Positions 50,801-61,128 are shown, numbered from the stretch's first letter. The stretch is 64,000 nucleotides of DNA from Eremophila alpestris peregrina (GCA_009792885.1 WMCF01000032.1:9042059-9106058), one strand, 5' to 3'. The notes: generated by a model not told the origin, from the letters alone. Numbers and translations: made by a program.

Positions 50801-52458
50801 CTTAACACAATTTCAATTGCTCAAAACCTCTCCTTTTAACTTTTCCTTCTCTTCTCATTCATCTTCATTTCCTTCCCAAACACACAAACCTTTAGTCCCC
50901 CTCATCAAAATCCCACTCCTCACTGTCTCTCACCATTCCCCCTCTCCTCTCCTGGGCCCATCCAACATTGATTGCAGTCACTTTGATTATTCCTGCCCTC
51001 CTTCCAGTGCTCCTGCCATTCATCTTCCCCTGGATTATTCTGTACTACTGCCCTTTGCAGGCTTTAATGCTTCATGTCTAGCCAGAATTCAAACCCAGTA
51101 TTCTCTTCTCATCCATCATGAGTTCAGTTAGTTTAATCACAATTCATCTTCTCCATGTCCTGTTGTCCCATGAATTCCAGGGATCTTTTGAATCCTTGCT
51201 GTGCTCTCCTTTTTGGAAGCTGTATCCCAATGTGTTTATCACAATGTGTTTCTCCCTGTTCCTACTTTGTGTTTCTAAGGACTCTGGTTTTGATCCTAAA
51301 ATTCAGTTCAAGTTATTTCATTACCCATTTTAACACAAATTGCAGCAAGTTGGGGTTTTTTCCTTCCAAATCCATATGGAACAACACAAACTAAAGGATA
51401 ACTAGAAGTCACATATTTATGTCAGATAAGGAAACAGAATGTGCAAGGACAAGCACCTGGACAGCAATGGAAAAGAACACAAATATTTAATTACATGAGA
51501 AGCATAAAGAGCTATTGTTTTCCTGGTTATTGTTCCAAAGAAGGAAGAAATGAGGTCACAGTGGAAAACTCTCCCCTGACACCAGCCTGCTCTCCTGAGC
51601 TTGGCTCCTCAGCAGCAGGGCATCTCCTCACATAAGTGTGTTTTCTATAAGCTGAGCTCCTTTTTATCAAGATTCTACACATTAGAAAATAATTGCTTTC
51701 AGGAGTTTTCTACAAAGCAGCACACAGACCCCCACAAAATCCTTTTTCTGCACACACACTTTCTAATATACAGAACACTGAAGAGCTGCAAAGCTTCTCA
51801 GACTAAAAATAGAAAAAGTAACCTTGGAGTTGTTCTGAGTTGGAAATGGAAATATTTCTAAGAATTTTAATATTTTTAAATACCTTCGTATTTAAGTTTT
51901 ATTGCCTTCAGAAATAGCTGGCATCTCTTAAACCCTGTATTTTAAACCTCTTATAGGACATGCCTTTCTCCCAAAGGACACATGTAGCAAAATCTGCATT
52001 TTTATAAGCTCATTCATGCTGGATATCCTGTCTTCCAGTGAAATGGAATTTACAGAGAAAAACAAAATAGAAAATTTATCTCTATTACAATGCCAGATCA
52101 GCAAAAATAATTGAGTCACAAAGTAAAATTCAAGTTCTGTAGATGAGCCTCAAATGAGTGAAATGTATTAATGAGAAAGGAAGCCTGTTCCTCTAAAACA
52201 CACTATTTGGGTAGGTGCAATTGGATATCTAAGGAGGATTTGGAGGGAGCTAGAAATTGTCATAATGATCAAGTTCTATAATCTGTTCTGAATTACTTCA
52301 GAAAATAACATTTAAAACCAGATCCAAAACAACCCATGATATGTTATATCATATTATTGTGGTGGGTTCTCTTGCAAAAGAACAAATTAATAAAAATACT
52401 GTGAAATAAAAGGCTGTAACTTCCTGCCAGTGATTTGAAATGAAAACTCCGAACTAAC
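47861..52458 (-). other. IQCK: IQCK intron 4
   Basis: A 4.6-kb AT-rich intron with no further feature that I can support. The pyrimidine-rich stretch at about 50640-51000 is unique sequence, not a tandem repeat. Confidence 0.85.
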
Positions 52459-52556
52459 CTCAAAACACTTCTCCTTCTCTGCTTCATGCAGAAGGGCAGC
52501 CAGTCCAGGTAAGAGCACTGGGAATATGTAAAACTCCAGGTATTCTCCAGTAGAAC
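52459..52556 (-). CDS. IQCK: IQCK exon 4: DPY30-like docking segment
   Basis: The 98-base exon runs from acceptor ttttgctcag to donor gag|gttagt, entering in phase 1 and leaving in phase 0. It encodes (C)STGEYLEFYIFPVLLPGLAA and then LLHEAEKEKCFE. The spacing YL..xxFPVLLPGLxxL resembles the DPY30 / RIIa-like dimerisation motif, known to form four-helix docking bundles that grip amphipathic helices in ciliary and chromatin complexes. Human IQCK has EYLETFIFPVLLPGMASLL. The donor is GTTAGT, a little weaker than the others. Confidence 0.96.
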
Positions 52557-53847
52557 CTGAGCAAAACAGGACAGCCCTCAGTTCCTGCACTGGATTTCAC
52601 AAACACACAAGCATCAGGTACCAGAAATCAGAGCAGTCATTTTGTCATTACAGCCTGGACACTGCACATCCATTCCATCCCACACAGCCACTGCTCTGCC
52701 TCAGCCAACACCACACAAACTTGAGGAAACCTCAACTGCACCAACACTGCAAACTCTGTGTGCCTCAGAGATGGCAGATTTGCTTTTAAGTTAATAAACT
52801 CACACACCAGAAGCAGTTTAGCCACAGAAGTGAAAAGCTCTGTGAATTAATTTACCCTGGCAGGAAGAAATGAGCCTGTGCTGAGCTCAGGGCTGTTGCA
52901 GTTAAAATCACTTTGGTGCCCTTTACAATCTGCATTATCACAGTTAGTCATAAAACTGAATTTCTAGACAGAGGAAAACCAAAGGTTATATTTTAGTGGT
53001 GCTGTGATTTCTTTGTCATAATTGCTTCACACTTGCCAGATCCTTCAGAGGTTTTACCAAATATGCAGCTTGTCCCCTCTCAGGGGCTGTCAGGGCTCCC
53101 TCCAGTCAGGAAATATCCAGGTTTGGGTGTGATCAGCAAAGATTAGATCATAGGAGTGTTCCCTTCAGGCAGCACAGCTGAAACTCTGGATTTATCCTCA
53201 GCTTTAGACCTTGAATTGGTTCATACACTGCCAGAAAATGCTCATAATTGGGAGGACATTATTTATATAAAAGCCAGGGGTAACACTGCTTCTGACCTGC
53301 ACAAGGAATTCCTAATGAGCAAGAATTAATGGAAGAGAAGACAAAATGAAGGGCTGAAATGCACAATAAAAACACATTGCTGCTTGGTTAATTTATTATA
53401 AAGTATAGGGATTGATAAAAGTGGAAGAAAAAAACTTCAGAGCTGTTTCCACTCTGATCTGTAACCAGATGAGTGAAGAGAATTTTGACAGCAGTTTTCA
53501 AATTCAATTACATACTCAGCCTATTGATCCCAGTTTTGCATTATTAAATCAGAGCTAGAAATGCCTGCCACTTCTGATTTAAGTGGCTAAATAAAAAGTC
53601 ACTTATCCAGAAGAGCACAGAAGCACCTCAGCCACTCACTGCTGTTGGTTTGTAATGCACAATTTGGTATTTGTTCCATTGGCCAAGTGCTGGCTCCCAG
53701 TTTTCATTCCAGAGGCCAAACCATGCAAATTCCCCACAAACAAAGGTGGTGCTGCTGTCAACACTCTGAATTAAATACATTATAAACCCTTGCCAAATGC
53801 AAGAAAAACAATCCAAGCAGGGTTCAAGATCATCTACTCCTACTTAC
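52557..53847 (-). other. IQCK: IQCK intron 3
   Basis: A 1.3-kb intron with nothing else recognised. Confidence 0.9.
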
Positions 53848-53974
53848 ATGTTTTAGGATCAGGGGGTTCTCCAGAGGGGGGTTCCCCCAGGCTGGGAAGC
53901 AGATTTGGGGCTGCAAGGGCAGAAAAAAGTTCTTCCATAGGAATTGGCTGTGACATTGCTGCTTCCAAAGGCAC
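53848..53974 (-). CDS. IQCK: IQCK exon 3
   Basis: The 127-base exon runs from acceptor tttgaacag to donor t|gtaagta, entering in phase 0 and leaving in phase 1. It encodes VPLEAAMSQPIPMEELFSAL, a proline-rich stretch, and PPDPKT(C). The human counterpart has VAPVEEMLFHGFSA and then NPKTCSPKEYL. Similarity is patchy, as expected for a low-constraint linker, but the PKTC junction and both phases agree. Confidence 0.88.
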
Positions 53975-54587
53975 CTGTTCAAAATAAATCTGTCTGAATA
54001 CCCCAAGAGACCAAGCAAAAATATAGACACCAATTCAACAGAAAAAAATTTATAGGGTCCATTAAAAATCGTGGAATTATAATTTCTAATGTAAGTATTG
54101 TATTATCTATGTATTTTCTGAATAATTGACAATATATAACTGTACTTGAAAAACTTCTGCAGTTTCCAGCACAGTAAAATCATCCAAACCTAACAGAAGG
54201 AATATGACTCCTTTTGACAGAATACTTTTCAAATATTTTATCCATTGTAAGAAATAGTAATTATTTGGAAATCAATACTGGTAGCATTTTCTGAGTAAGT
54301 ATTTTCCACTCAGAAGCTTAAATATCTCTTTCATATTGTTCAGAAGTACTGACATTCACCTTTCCAAGAAAAGAAACTTTTCTTGTTAGCATCACCCAAG
54401 TTGCTTTAAATACAAGCAATTATTTGGAACATTACATTTGTTGGTTCAAAGAAGTTGTTTGAAAAATAAGAGTTTTGTTTTCATTTTATGAATGAGTCTA
54501 CCCTGTGGGCACCTAATGTTCACATTTTGTTGTTTAAAATATTTTAAAGCCATCTCTATGCAGATTTTTTGCTTGAATTGTACTCAC
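53975..54587 (-). other. IQCK: IQCK intron 2
   Basis: A 613-bp AT-rich intron; nothing else seen. Confidence 0.88.
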
Positions 54588-54643
54588 TGATCCTCGTTTT
54601 GATTGAGGAACATCTGACAATGGAGGGTGTTCTGCTTCATCCT
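54588..54643 (-). CDS. IQCK: IQCK exon 2
   Basis: This 56-base exon runs from acceptor ttacttttag to donor tca|gtgagta, entering in phase 1 and leaving in phase 0. It encodes (E)DEAEHPPLSDVPQSKRGS. Human IQCK has EYEAEQPPFPEGYKVKQEP. It is short, but the acceptor, donor, phases and the EAE-PP core all fit. Confidence 0.85.
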
Positions 54644-55193
54644 CTAAAAGTAAAAAAATGTACAACATTTACCAGGAGACTCTAAAACAATATGTATTTT
54701 TCTCCTAAACCAACATTATTTTTAAAGGCATTTATTCAGTCTTGAAAAAACAGAAGTTGGTATGCAATAAATATTTGTTTAACGTGAAATCTAACGTTTT
54801 AAAACAAAAACTTCAGAGACTCTTGCCATGCCTCTCTTGAGCTTCAAGTCAAGAGCAAGGTTCTCACAAAAGAATCCTTTTTTTTGGGAAAAAGCTTTTT
54901 GACCAAAATAATCATTCAGAACATTCCAACATAAATAAAATGCACATGCTTGCACAGAATTAACCATTGTTCTTACGAGTAGACAAGACAACTTTTCATA
55001 GTGGATTCTTCTATCAGCAATTAAATCCCACAGGCACTGCCAAGTATTAGTCTCCACTTTAAAAAAACCAAATAAACCTACACAAACGAAAAACCAACAC
55101 ACTAAAACCAGTACATGACCCTCAAGGATGACTGAGGGACTCAGGATAAAAAAAATAAAGCCAGCAGGTTCAGTTCCACCACTGGTTCGGGGT

Positions 55194-55333
55194 AATGGCA
55201 TCACCAAAGCCCTGAGTGCCACAGGTGTCTGGAGTTCCAAAAATAGACTTACTCTTACACCGAAATGGCATCACCAAAGCCCTGAGTGCTACAGGTATCT
55301 GGAATCCCAAAAACCAACCCTACTCCTGCACTG
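55194..55333. repeat. 70-bp tandem duplication
   Basis: The unit starting aatggcatcaccaaagccct begins at 55194 and again at 55264. The two copies differ by scattered substitutions (gtgcc/gtgct, ggtgtctgg/ggtatctgg), so the duplication is not brand new. It lies in IQCK intron 1. Confidence 0.9.
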
Positions 55334-55763
55334 CAAAGTCCATTTCAATAGGAAAATCCCCACTTCAGGAGTTGTAAAGCCCTGAATGAAGAGAACCCAA
55401 GTGCGGAACTGCAGCGCTGGTCCCGCAGCATCCCAACCTGAGCGCTCTCAGACTCTGGGAGCAGTGAAGGGCTTTGCTATCACAAAGATGTTCTGGGTCC
55501 GTGTAACTTTTGCCCAGCAGTGCCACAGCCGCCCCCGCGCTGTCCCACGGCAATCCCTAACCGCGGAACCGGGCAGGGCACTGAGGGCACGGGGCAGCCT
55601 CAGCCGGGCACAGCACAGACCCTGCTCTCCCTCAGAGAGCTGTGTGAGCACAGACACGCACAGAGAGCGGCGAGGTGTGGCAATAAAAGCAGCACATTGC
55701 CCGTGGGCAGGAACGCTGGCGGCCCGAGTGCCAGTGCAGAGAGGGGCGGCTGTGGGCACCCCT

Positions 55764-55945
55764 GAGGGGCCGCGCCTGAGGGCTCGGAGCGGGGCCGCGC
55801 CTGAGGGCTCGGAGCGGCCCGGGGGGTTCGGAGCGGGGCCAGGGCCGTGTCTGAGGGCTCGGAGCGGGCCCGGGAGTGGGGCTGTGTCTGAGGGCTGGGA
55901 GCGGGACCAGAGCCGTGTCTGAGGGCTCGGGAGCGGGGCCCTGAG
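55764..55945. repeat. GC-rich minisatellite next to IQCK exon 1
   Basis: Imperfect units containing ctgagggctcggagcgggg recur about six times at 25-45 bp spacing, up to a few bases from the proposed IQCK exon 1 donor. This is part of the same CpG island as the bidirectional promoter and is probably length-variable. Confidence 0.85.
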
Positions 55946-55952
55946 GTCCCAC

Positions 55953-55992
55953 CTGCGCCGCCCCCGGCCCGCGGCCCGCCCGCCGCCTCCAT
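55953..55992 (-). CDS. IQCK: IQCK proposed first coding exon
   Basis: On the - strand ATG at 55992 opens MEAAGGPRAGGGA and one G, then the donor g|gtggga. The phase is exactly that required by exon 2 and restores Glu. With this exon the model totals 236 codons (human about 287). From the EAE-PP motif onward the lengths are nearly equal, so the difference is all N-terminal. The context is moderate (T at -3, G at +4). The frame remains open upstream, so a longer N-terminus reaching towards KNOP1 exon 1 cannot be excluded. Confidence 0.58.
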
Positions 55993-56115
55993 TGAGCGCG
56001 TTCCCGCGGCAACGGCTCCGGCAGCGCGCGCGGGCGGGGCGGGCTCGGCGCGAGCCCTTCCGGGGCGGCGGCGGCACGTGGCGGCCGCGGGAGGTGAGCG
56101 CGCATCGGCCGGCAC
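55993..56115. promoter_or_regulatory. Bidirectional CpG-island promoter of IQCK and KNOP1
   Basis: Barely 100 bases separate the proposed IQCK start codon from the KNOP1 exon 1 donor. There is no TATA box. Visible elements are a GC box pair gggcggggcggg (56032-56043, Sp1/KLF type), an ETS/GABP motif cttccgg (56057-56063) and an E-box cacgtg (56075-56080). This combination is typical of CpG-island promoters of housekeeping head-to-head genes. The sequence runs into the assembly gap at 56116. Confidence 0.75.
56044..56093 (+). other. KNOP1: KNOP1 non-coding exon 1 (5' end uncertain)
   Basis: The donor gggag|gtgagcg ends at 56093. Joining it to the acceptor at 57835 puts GAGA in front of ATGG, giving A at -3 and G at +4, a strong initiation context. 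The start of this exon is inferred only as lying between the GC boxes and the donor. Confidence 0.55.
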
Positions 56116-57020
56116 NNNNNNNNNNNNNNNNNNNNNNNNNNNNNNNNNNNNNNNNNNNNNNNNNNNNNNNNNNNNNNNNNNNNNNNNNNNNNNNNNNNNN
56201 NNNNNNNNNNNNNNNNNNNNNNNNNNNNNNNNNNNNNNNNNNNNNNNNNNNNNNNNNNNNNNNNNNNNNNNNNNNNNNNNNNNNNNNNNNNNNNNNNNNN
56301 NNNNNNNNNNNNNNNNNNNNNNNNNNNNNNNNNNNNNNNNNNNNNNNNNNNNNNNNNNNNNNNNNNNNNNNNNNNNNNNNNNNNNNNNNNNNNNNNNNNN
56401 NNNNNNNNNNNNNNNNNNNNNNNNNNNNNNNNNNNNNNNNNNNNNNNNNNNNNNNNNNNNNNNNNNNNNNNNNNNNNNNNNNNNNNNNNNNNNNNNNNNN
56501 NNNNNNNNNNNNNNNNNNNNNNNNNNNNNNNNNNNNNNNNNNNNNNNNNNNNNNNNNNNNNNNNNNNNNNNNNNNNNNNNNNNNNNNNNNNNNNNNNNNN
56601 NNNNNNNNNNNNNNNNNNNNNNNNNNNNNNNNNNNNNNNNNNNNNNNNNNNNNNNNNNNNNNNNNNNNNNNNNNNNNNNNNNNNNNNNNNNNNNNNNNNN
56701 NNNNNNNNNNNNNNNNNNNNNNNNNNNNNNNNNNNNNNNNNNNNNNNNNNNNNNNNNNNNNNNNNNNNNNNNNNNNNNNNNNNNNNNNNNNNNNNNNNNN
56801 NNNNNNNNNNNNNNNNNNNNNNNNNNNNNNNNNNNNNNNNNNNNNNNNNNNNNNNNNNNNNNNNNNNNNNNNNNNNNNNNNNNNNNNNNNNNNNNNNNNN
56901 NNNNNNNNNNNNNNNNNNNNNNNNNNNNNNNNNNNNNNNNNNNNNNNNNNNNNNNNNNNNNNNNNNNNNNNNNNNNNNNNNNNNNNNNNNNNNNNNNNNN
57001 NNNNNNNNNNNNNNNNNNNN
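56116..57020. other. Assembly gap (905 N)
   Basis: A run of N interrupts the CpG island just inside KNOP1 intron 1. Its GC-rich, repeat-bearing flanks explain why it was not sequenced through. Translations running through it are meaningless. Confidence 0.99.
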
Positions 57021-57417
57021 GCCCCGCAGTTGGTGGCTCTGGGGGGACACACCGAGCCCCGCAGTGCCGGGTGGGCTCCCTGCCCTGCCCGGGCCCGCAC
57101 ACACAGGGACACGGGCTGTGCTGCACTGCGTGCCTCATTGACCTCTGCTCTATCGGTCACTGCAAACCAAGCGGGAATAGCTGAGTTTGTCACAGAGCGG
57201 GTGCTAAAGGCTTCCCCGTTGGCACCAGCTCTTTGGCATAAGTGTCCTGAGAAAAGAAGCGGAGGGCAAAGATAAGAAATGACAGATAGAAGCAGATTTT
57301 AGGTAATAATTGAGATGCCTTGGAAGGATCTTGTGATGCTGAGTGGGCAGTAAAGGGGTGTGAAGTTCAGTGTTAAGTGAAAAGTCACTGATATCTGAAA
57401 AACCACTCTAATTGCAT

Positions 57418-57462
57418 TCGTATATAACATATATATTATATATACTTTGTATATAACATATC
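57418..57462. repeat. TA-rich repeat with duplicated gtatataacatat
   Basis: The block gtatataacatat occurs at both ends of this stretch (57419 and 57449), around a ttatatata core. It is simple sequence with hairpin potential. Confidence 0.75.
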
Positions 57463-57634
57463 CAAGGATGTGTTTTTTGGAGGATATTTAGAGGGTAGGT
57501 ATTTCTGTGAAACCGTTATGCTCTGCTGCTGTGAGACAGACAAGTAGAACATTGCAAACTCGCTAGGACAAGGTGCACTAAAGAACGTGACAAAAAGAAT
57601 CACAAAAAGAATAAACAGTAATTTCTGTATGTGC

Positions 57635-57685
57635 CTGTATGTCAGTATATTCTGTATGTCAGTATATTCTGTATGTCAGTGTATT
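57635..57685. repeat. 17-bp tandem repeat, three copies
   Basis: ctgtatgtcagtatatt occurs at 57635, 57652 and, with one change, 57669. It lies in KNOP1 intron 1. Confidence 0.92.
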
Positions 57686-57836
57686 CCCCATCATGGAAAG
57701 CAGAGTGAAATTAGGAAGAGTGTCAGGGACAGTTGGGAGATAAGGAATGGTTTCAGAGTAAAGGAAGACCAAGTAAATTAAGATTTGCATCTTCTCTTTG
57801 AAGAATTCACTGACATCTTCATTTCCTTTTTTTAGA

Positions 57837-59159
57837 ATGGTAATAAAGAAGAAGAGAAAGGAATTTCATGAGGAGCCTGTACAGAAAAAGAAAAAGGTGA
57901 AGACTATAATTGAAATTGAGGAAGATGTTCAGAGTGTCATTAAAACTGAGGACAGTGGCCACCTCAAGAAAAAAACGAAGACAAAGAAAAAGGAAAAATT
58001 AAAAGATGAATGTTTACACAAATTGCAACCAAAGGATAATAAGAAAAAGAAAAAGAAGAAAGTTGGCTCTGAATTACTCAGAGCAGCTAATTTAGAAAGC
58101 TTTGTGAATGTAAAAGGTCACGTGGATTTACAACTTCAAGAAGAATCAGAGGAACAAATTAAAATACTCAAAAAGAAGAAAAAAAAAGTCCATTGTCGTT
58201 TCTCCTTGGAGAATAATGAGAGTAGTGATGTGGAGCTTTCAAATCATCACACAGATGGTACTAAAAAAAATGAATTCTCTTTTAAAAAAAAGAGGAAGAA
58301 TAGTGATTTGGATTTGGAATTGGATGGTGTGGTAACAAAGAAAAAAAAGAAGAAAGGCAGTTTTTCATTAGAGGACATCCAGGACAGTGAATCTGCAAAA
58401 GCTTATAAAAACACCCACAAATACATTTTTCTGGGTGAAAACAAAGACACAGGTGGGGAGAGTTGTGTGAGAAGAAAGAAGAAGAAAAAGAAAGAGAAGT
58501 CTGACTGCTTTATACCACTGGCAGATACTCAGGACAACAGACACCAAGTTCCTGCTAACCTCAGTGCATTAAGTGTCTTCAGACAAAGGAAGAAACATAA
58601 TTCCTGGGAATTCACATGGACAAGCAGAGAGGATGAGGACAAAATTAAGGACTTTGGGAGTTTCAAAGAGAGGAAGAAGAAGAAGAAGAAAAGAAAAGAA
58701 ATCTCTCCTTTACCCTGTGAAGAAGGGAAGCCAGGCTGCAGTCACAGCATTCCTGATAAGCATCTCCCAGCACAGCAGGAAATTGGGCTTGAAGGAGAAG
58801 AGCTGCCTGGAAAGAAGCACAGGAAGAATTTCAAGGATAATAACGAAGTCAGTAAGAAAAAAAAGAAGCTTAAGAAAAAGGAGAAGGAAACAACATATTC
58901 AGAAGTTGCTTTAGACAAGGACAGTGCCTCTAAAAGCCAAAAAGAATTGCTGGAAAGCCATGAAAAGGGCAAAGGGAGTGAAATGGAGCAGGCTCAGTGT
59001 GTTCCAGAGGATGGGGCATTATGCAAGAGCAATCCTGTGCTGTGTGACAGGAAAAGGATAAAAAGGAAACCAGTCCCAGCACAGGCCGTGGCTGCAGAAC
59101 CAGGTTCAAACGCAGATGCACTAAAGATCAAGACAGAATCAGCATGGACTGAGTCACTG
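57837..59159 (+). CDS. KNOP1: KNOP1 coding exon 1: lysine-rich nucleolar protein 1
   Basis: This exon encodes residues 1-441 of a 593-residue protein. I chose ATG 57837, one base after the acceptor tttttttag; an in-frame ATG at 57798 lies in the intron's pyrimidine tract and is rejected. The sequence is made of repeated clusters of 4-7 lysines (for example residues 3-8, 17-22 and several later) separated by acidic, serine-rich spacers such as SLENNESSDVELS and SLEDIQDSES, the layout of mammalian KNOP1 (TSG118). Such clusters act as nuclear and nucleolar localisation signals. Two IKTE motifs (residues 35-38 and 431-434) fit the SUMO consensus. The donor is ctg|gtgagt, phase 0. Most of the region is probably disordered. 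The family is nucleolar and reported to bind other nuclear factors; its exact job is unclear. Confidence 0.94.
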
Positions 59160-61059
59160 GTGAGTTGTGGACAGGAGGGCAGCTTTGGGAGCCTTTGGGG
59201 CAGTTGGATGCTCTGCAGGCTGCTCTGGCTGTTCCTGAGGTCACTGAGAGCCTCCTGGGAAGCAGCATCAGCTGATCCACCTCAGCTTGTCCCAGCTCAC
59301 AGGAGCTCAGGACGTTCTGAGCTGGGAGGGACCCGCAGGGAGCAGCTCTGGAGGGCAGGGCCGGTGCAGGGAGCACAGCCTGGGCAGGGGCAGCTCCAGC
59401 TGAGCTCCTCCTGTCACCCCTGGGCATGTCCTGCTGCCTGCTGCTGTGAGCACAGGCTGGGAACATGGAAATATTCCTGCTGCCAGCAAGGGCTGGCCCA
59501 AAAACAAAGTGGGTTTGTACAATCATAAATGCTGGGTTGCTCTTAGCAATGTGGCAGCAGGTTTTTGAGGCTTTTAAGCTGGATTTCTCCTTTTGACCTT
59601 TCAAAAGGACAAGGTGGTTTTATTGCTGGATATATTTTCTAATTAAATTGGCGTTGCCTTTTTGAGATTGTTGGACGTTATTTGTATTTTGCAGCTGCTT
59701 TCATTGTGTAGGGGCAAGATAAGCCCTACAATGACATGTAAACTTTGATGTCCAGTTAATATGGAAACCACAGCAAAAGCCTTGCAAAGTGGTGAGAAAG
59801 AAGGGAGGAGGGTAAATGAATGTTTTGTTCCTCTTTCCCATAGGCAGCTCCTTTAGTAATAAAAAACCACTCAAAAGGAAACCTGAAGATTGGGACGTCT
59901 GGGTTAATCAGTTCTAGCAAGTTCTGGTTCCTGCCAGGCCAAAATACACTGCACTGATAACTCTGGTAATGTGGTCTTGCATTTACCTGTGCCAGAGTCC
60001 TGAAACGTTTGAACCCTCAGCACTCACAGCTCTGCATGCCTTGGAAAATCCCTGCTGGGCTTGGCCTGTAGGTAAAAGAGCACATTTTAATGACAATGTG
60101 GGGTGATCCCCAGTGAATGTCGGTGCTTGGTGTTTCTCTCACCGGGTGCCATTTCAGGGCTCAGTTCCCTGCTTTGCTGTGCTTTGCCAGCAGACACAGC
60201 ACAACCCCCCAGGTGTGGATGCACCTTTTCCCTGCACCTGGAGGAACCCCAGCACCCCTCCAGGGGGCTGTTTGCTCTCAGCAGGGCAGCACCGGGCTGG
60301 GATCAGCAGGGATGGGTCCTTCTGGCTCAACAGAAAAAAGGATATGCTGCAGTTGTTTGCAGAATCCTGTCAGGACAGTTTTCCTGCTTGTTTTCACAGA
60401 TGTGAAAAGACAGTACCAGGCCATCCAGAAGTAAATTGGGGGTTGTTTTTGGTTTCTTCTTTGCATCCAAGAGCATGAGCTCTCCTTCCTGCAGACAGTG
60501 TTCTCACATTTTTAACAGTGCATGGACCCGTGTGTGTGTGTGTGAAAGCAGGGGAGGAGAGGTGGCTTTGGGAAGTGAGGTAAATCATTGAGGGCTTTTA
60601 ATAGAACTAAAGCCTCAAAAAAGTAACAGCAGGTTCTGCTGACAGAAGAATGTTACAGATCTTTTCCTTGCTGTTTCCCTGGCTCTTCCATGCTTGGTTG
60701 GCTGGATCCATAGATCTTCCCTCTGGCCACTTTTGCCACGCTGGCCTAAAGCTTCTGGCTCTCTTTTACCACTGTCCTTATCACTCTCCCTGTTCCACTG
60801 GATGCCCAAAAAGCTTCTCCTCATGACAGATCAGGAAGAGAAAAGCTGGAGGCAGTGGTTTGGGCAGGCCCAAAAATTCCTGTGAGGTTTTTCCCTAGGA
60901 ATACACAGATTTAATTGGCATTTTCATCTTAGATCTGACTATTTTGTCTTGCACAACTGATTGCTTGGTGTTTTAACTGCTTTTGTGGTAAGAGCTGTGG
61001 AAATTGTCACTAACCAGAATGGATACAAATACTGATCCAGGCTTTTCCCTGTGCTGCAG
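59160..61059 (+). other. KNOP1: KNOP1 intron 2
   Basis: A 1.9-kb intron running from gtgagttg to gctgcag. The first 300 bp are GC-rich with a ctgggagggaccc motif that may be an old CR1-type fragment. A GT tract is present near 60531-60543. I see no other exon. Confidence 0.8.
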
Positions 61060-61128
61060 GAACATTTTGATGGTGTGATTCTTGTGGGTGAGAAGAAAGG
61101 GAACTGTGATGAAGTGAGCATAGACAAG
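61060..61128 (+). CDS. KNOP1: KNOP1 coding exon 2
   Basis: This 69-base exon runs from acceptor gctgcag to donor aag|gtatgc, phase 0 on both sides. It encodes EHFDGVILVGEKKGNCDEVS and IDK. Human KNOP1 has a matching LEVVLEKKGNMDEAHIDQ, so the identification is secure although the exon is too short to stand alone. Confidence 0.93.

Larger units (their letters stand above)
54644..55952 (-). other. IQCK: IQCK intron 1
   Basis: A 1.3-kb intron holding a 70-bp tandem duplication and, next to exon 1, a GC-rich minisatellite. I looked for an exon corresponding to the extra human N-terminal residues (about 45) and did not find one. Confidence 0.65.
57021..57835 (+). other. KNOP1: KNOP1 intron 1, downstream part
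   Basis: The GC content drops from the island to AT-rich within about 250 bp. A palindromic TA-rich stretch (57418-57462) and a 17-bp triplicated repeat follow. The intron ends in the pyrimidine tract atttcctttttttag at 57821-57835. Confidence 0.8.

Noticed and set aside
55448..57275. Frames of 368-581 codons crossing the N run
   Set aside because: Most of each is untranslatable N. The flanking parts are CpG-island and repeat sequence. Only the 40-base IQCK exon within is supported.
57798..57836. In-frame upstream ATG for KNOP1 at 57798
   Set aside because: It lies inside the pyrimidine tract and acceptor of intron 1, so it would be spliced out. ATG 57837 directly follows the acceptor and has a strong context after splicing.
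59160..59528. Continuation of the KNOP1 frame past 59159
   Set aside because: It runs beyond a good GTGAGT donor into non-conserved, Ser/Gly/Leu-rich translation of intron; the true next exon is at 61060.
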